A DNA stretch of 64,000 nucleotides, from NCBI RefSeq assembly GCF_000283155.1, contig NW_004454159.1, positions 14,637,962 through 14,701,961 of the forward strand, written 5' to 3'. A program made the translations under genes and the position numbers. Positions 61,609-64,000 of the stretch are shown here, one piece after another. The stretch is from Ceratotherium simum simum (taxonomy: Eukaryota > Chordata > Mammalia > Perissodactyla > Rhinocerotidae). The number at the start of each line of letters is the position of its first letter. The stretch's first letter is position 1. The notes under the pieces are model-generated. The model made no database searches. It saw only the letters and a list, made by a program, of their open reading frames with translations, and was not told the origin of the DNA.

Positions 61609-61767
61609 CTTGACTCATGGTATGTTATTTTAAACGGCACTGTAGAAATCAGTCATCCAGATGGAAAAGTTGAAAATCTCTTTATGGGAAATAGTTTTGG
61701 AATTACTCCCACTCTGGATAAGCAGTACATGCATGGAGTTGTTAGGACTAAAGTAGATGATTGTCAG
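61609..61767 (+). CDS. RAPGEF6: RAPGEF6 coding exon: core of CNB2
   Basis: A 159-nt exon (53 codons), phase 0 at both ends. The acceptor is 'gtctttttctctatag' and the donor CAG|gtaagg. It reads [40 protein letters not shown] and [13 protein letters not shown]. '[11 protein letters not shown]' is the usual CNB beta-strand/Gly turn. The phosphate-binding cassette of true cAMP receptors, FGE(L/I)AL..PRAATV, is here [20 protein letters not shown]: the Glu and the Arg-Ala-Ala are absent. A domain built this way is not expected to bind cAMP in the classical way, in agreement with what is known of PDZ-GEFs. Confidence 0.97.
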
Positions 61768-62344
61768 GTAAGGTTACCTCTTTGGTCATGTACTCTTGAT
61801 TATTGATTTAAAATCGCTAAGCCTGTTTTTCCTTCCTCAAAATAAAATAGCTTGATTTGAAATGGGAGTTTCAAAAGCTCACAGTTAATAAAGGAAATGA
61901 GATTTTGTATCTGACTTAAATATTTGTGAGATTGAACAAGTTATACATTTTTAAAAGAGAATATACCAAATAAATGTTGGTTCGTTAAATGTCTATCTGA
62001 TATTAGCCAGCTCAGTCTTTTTTTTAATAAGGGAAAGAAATAGGAACTTCTGAGTTGTTTGTTTCTAACTTACTCCTGCTTCATGTTTTCTTTGCATAGT
62101 GTCAGTTTTGAGAGAAGTAGATGTTCACTTCTCCTTTTAGAGCAGAATTCAAACAGATTTAACTTCTTTAGTCTGTTTGTGTGGGAATTATTTATTTCAT
62201 CTTGATTTTTGTTAAGGATTAAAGGGATTGAATACAAAAGGACTGATGCCACTTGATTTCTTACCTTTGTGCTGTGCCTTGGTGCGTAGTGATATATTTA
62301 TGTACTGTAGGTTCATTAATTGTCCCCATGTTGTTCTCGGACAG
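61768..62344. other. Short intron
   Basis: A 577-bp intron with no repeat recognised. Its acceptor ('gttgttctcggacag') has a weaker pyrimidine tract than the other exons of this gene. Confidence 0.6.
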
Positions 62345-62497
62345 TTTGTCTGCATAGCCCAGCAGGATTATTGGAGAATTTTAAATCATGTGGAAAAGAA
62401 CACCCATAAAGTTGAAGAAGAGGGAGAAATTGTTATGGTCCATGAGCACCGTGAACTAGATCGGAGCGGAACCAGGAAAGGACACATTGTAATCAAG
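62345..62497 (+). CDS. RAPGEF6: RAPGEF6 coding exon: end of CNB2, lead into RasGEF-N
   Basis: A 153-nt exon (51 codons), phase 0 at both ends. The donor is AAG|gtgggt. It reads [40 protein letters not shown] and [11 protein letters not shown]. 'QQDYWRIL' is the C-terminal helix of the CNB domain. '[13 protein letters not shown]...KGHIVIK' is the conserved lead into the RasGEF-N (REM) domain, which should continue in an exon beyond 64000. RAPGEF2 has QQDYCRILNQVEKN here, so the Trp and His support RAPGEF6. Confidence 0.97.
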
Positions 62498-63410
62498 GTG
62501 GGTGTTGTTTTTCCTTATAATTCTGCTCACTGATAGAATAAAGCTTTCATCTTGCTTAAAAGGCTCTGAACCACTTTTTGAGTAGTGCAAGATAATTCAC
62601 TGACCTTAGAGTCTAATTTAAATAAATGTGTTGGTTCTTTTACCTTTTTCTAAGTTCATTTTTATACATTTTATTGAGGAAGGGTGATATTGCGATTTAA
62701 TATCAGTATAGATAAGATACTATTTTAGAATATACTGGTCCAAGTTTTCCTTCTCAAATTTATTTTATGATGCATTGATAATGGGAGTTAATTTCATCAA
62801 AGACAGCAATATTTAGAAACAAAACAGAAAATGAAAGGACCAACCATAAAGGCATAAGGAATTCTAAATAAAGATACAGAGTGCTTACTGAATCTCTAGC
62901 ACTGAAATAGGCATTAACTTCTCTGAACCTTGGTTTTCTTATCTGAAAATGGGGATGATGCGACAGGGCTTTGTTAGGGCTAAATGAGGTAACTCAAAAG
63001 CCTTAGCACATTGTAGAGTCTGAGTATTAATCCCCATACTGTTTTTCCCTTCTCTAATTCTCTCTCTCGCCTATCCCTTGCCCACATGCTTTCCCCCTCC
63101 CCCATTTCTTTAAAGACTTCTAGATGTAAAATCAAGTTATTATAGTTGAAAGAGAGGAAATAAACACATGACCGTTTCTCTTTTCAAGCTAGTCTTGGTT
63201 GCAAAATAAGTAAATGTGGTGTTATTCATTACAAATGCAGCAGCTTATTTAATAATAAAAGGGACTAATGTGAGATTCGTTCTTCCTCAGGAGTCAAGAT
63301 ATTCTTCAACGCTGTCTTTTTCTAAACTGAGAAGTGTAAGCCTTGTATGTAGAAAAGATGAACATATGGGTGTACTGCCAAAGGCTATCTTTTTATGGGG
63401 ACTCATGATT
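62498..63410. other. Intron with one MIR
   Basis: A sense MIR lies at about 62880-63035 ('ctgaaccttggttttcttat', 'ctgaaaatggggatgatgcg'). The remainder shows nothing recognised. The next RAPGEF6 exon was not found before 64000. Confidence 0.55.
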
Positions 63411-63414
63411 TTTA

Positions 63415-64000
63415 ATACTTCATTTTTAGATAATTTCAAACTTACAGAAAAGTTGCAAGAATAGTATAAAGAGCTCCCTGACTCAGAGTCCCCAACTGTT
63501 AACATTTCACTGCATTTTCTCCATTATCATCAGTCTTGTTCTGAACCCCTTGAGAGCAGTCTGCAAATCTGATGCTCATCAGATATTCCTAAATATTCTC
63601 CTTTGTATATACTCCTAAATATTCCATTGTATATTTCCTAAAAACAAGAACACTCTCCTACATAAATACCATAGAATCCTTCAAGTTAGGAAATGAACAT
63701 TGGTAAAGTAAAACCATTCAGCCCACAGGCTGTATTTAGATTTTCACCAACTATCCCATCAATGGCACTTTTTCCTTTCTGGTCCAGGACCTCATCCAAG
63801 AACGTAGTTGCGTTTAGTTGTCATGTCACTTCAGCCTACTTCAGCAACAGTCTTTCCTTGTTCGTATTCTTAGCAGTTTTAAAGAATACAGACCTTATAT
63901 TCTGTATTATAACCCTCAGACTAGATCCATCCAGTGTTTTCCTCATGACCAGGCTCAAGTCATGCTTTCTTGGTAGGAATTCCACAGAAATGATGTTGTG
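63415..64000 (-). mobile_element. Antisense LINE-1-like 3' sequence, cut by window end
   Basis: 'ataatttcaaacttacagaa', 'aagttgcaagaatagtataa', 'tatttcctaaaaacaagaac', 'gcgtttagttgtcatgtcac' and 'aggaattccacagaaatgat' are in the order of a familiar mammalian LINE 3' sequence read in reverse. It runs off the window. Confidence 0.65.

Larger units (their letters stand above)
2459..62497 (+). other. RAPGEF6: RAPGEF6 transcription unit (partial, seven shared exons)
   Basis: This is the visible part of a gene that runs off both ends of the window. Seven exons total 973 nt and join without a frame break into 324 codons. The order is the end of CNB1, a basic linker, a Ser-rich linker, an acidic segment, a complete CNB2 and the start of the RasGEF-N lead-in. 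RAPGEF6/PDZ-GEF2 is known to load GTP onto Rap1 and Rap2 and to act at the plasma membrane and cell junctions. The assignment over the paralogue RAPGEF2 rests on remembered sequence differences: LPADLTKMH, not LPADFTKLH, and [13 protein letters not shown], not DLSGLPETAVDSE. The catalytic CDC25-homology, PDZ and RA exons lie beyond 64000. Introns of 19.4 and 26.6 kb dominate the span. Confidence 0.95.

Noticed and set aside
2459..62497. Assignment of the exons to the paralogue RAPGEF2
   Set aside because: Linker and CNB2 residues ([32 protein letters not shown]) match RAPGEF6 as remembered, not RAPGEF2 (FTKLH, DLSGLPETAVDSE, QQDYCRILNQVEKN).

Overview
This is mammalian nuclear DNA: AT-rich, intron-dominated, with GT-AG exons and interspersed repeats of many ages. 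Full-length and partial tRNA-derived SINEs of the equine ERE type occur at about eleven places. They show box A/B-like sequence and a conserved CGGATCC core, and several have clean target-site duplications. They point to a perissodactyl (horse, or possibly rhinoceros or tapir). The species call is an inference from the SINE family. | The only functional gene I can support is RAPGEF6 (PDZ-GEF2), a Rap1/Rap2 guanine-nucleotide exchange factor, on the + strand. Seven coding exons at 2459-2528, 21893-22036, 48632-48763, 56919-57096, 59164-59300, 61609-61767 and 62345-62497 splice in perfect phase into 324 codons. They carry the end of the first cyclic-nucleotide-binding (CNB) domain, a basic and then Ser-rich linker, an acidic segment, the whole second CNB domain and the lead into the RasGEF-N domain. 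The 5' end of the gene and its RasGEF-N, PDZ, RA and catalytic exons lie outside the window. | In the 26.6-kb third intron, 36719-36772 encodes an 18-residue start that ends at a consensus donor in phase 0. It would join the 48632 exon in frame and give a short isoform without the first CNB domain. | The rest is intron filled with relics. Sense LINE-1 debris runs over 6.5-14.8 kb, with SINEs nested in it. Antisense LINE-1 debris lies at 0-0.5, 1.3-2.2, 16-18, 43-43.7, 45.5-47.5, 53.9-54.4 and 63.4-64 kb. There are scattered L2 and MIR pieces, LTR-like and DNA-transposon-like elements, and microsatellites. At 49.9-50.15 kb lies a broken KRAB-domain relic whose A box, B box and following linker are contiguous without introns, which suggests a retrocopy. 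The interval of about 31.6-38.4 kb around the alternative first exon is conspicuously poor in recognisable repeats. | No RNA genes, CRISPR arrays, operons or bacterial features are present. Most open reading frames over 60 codons are chance frames in introns or repeats.
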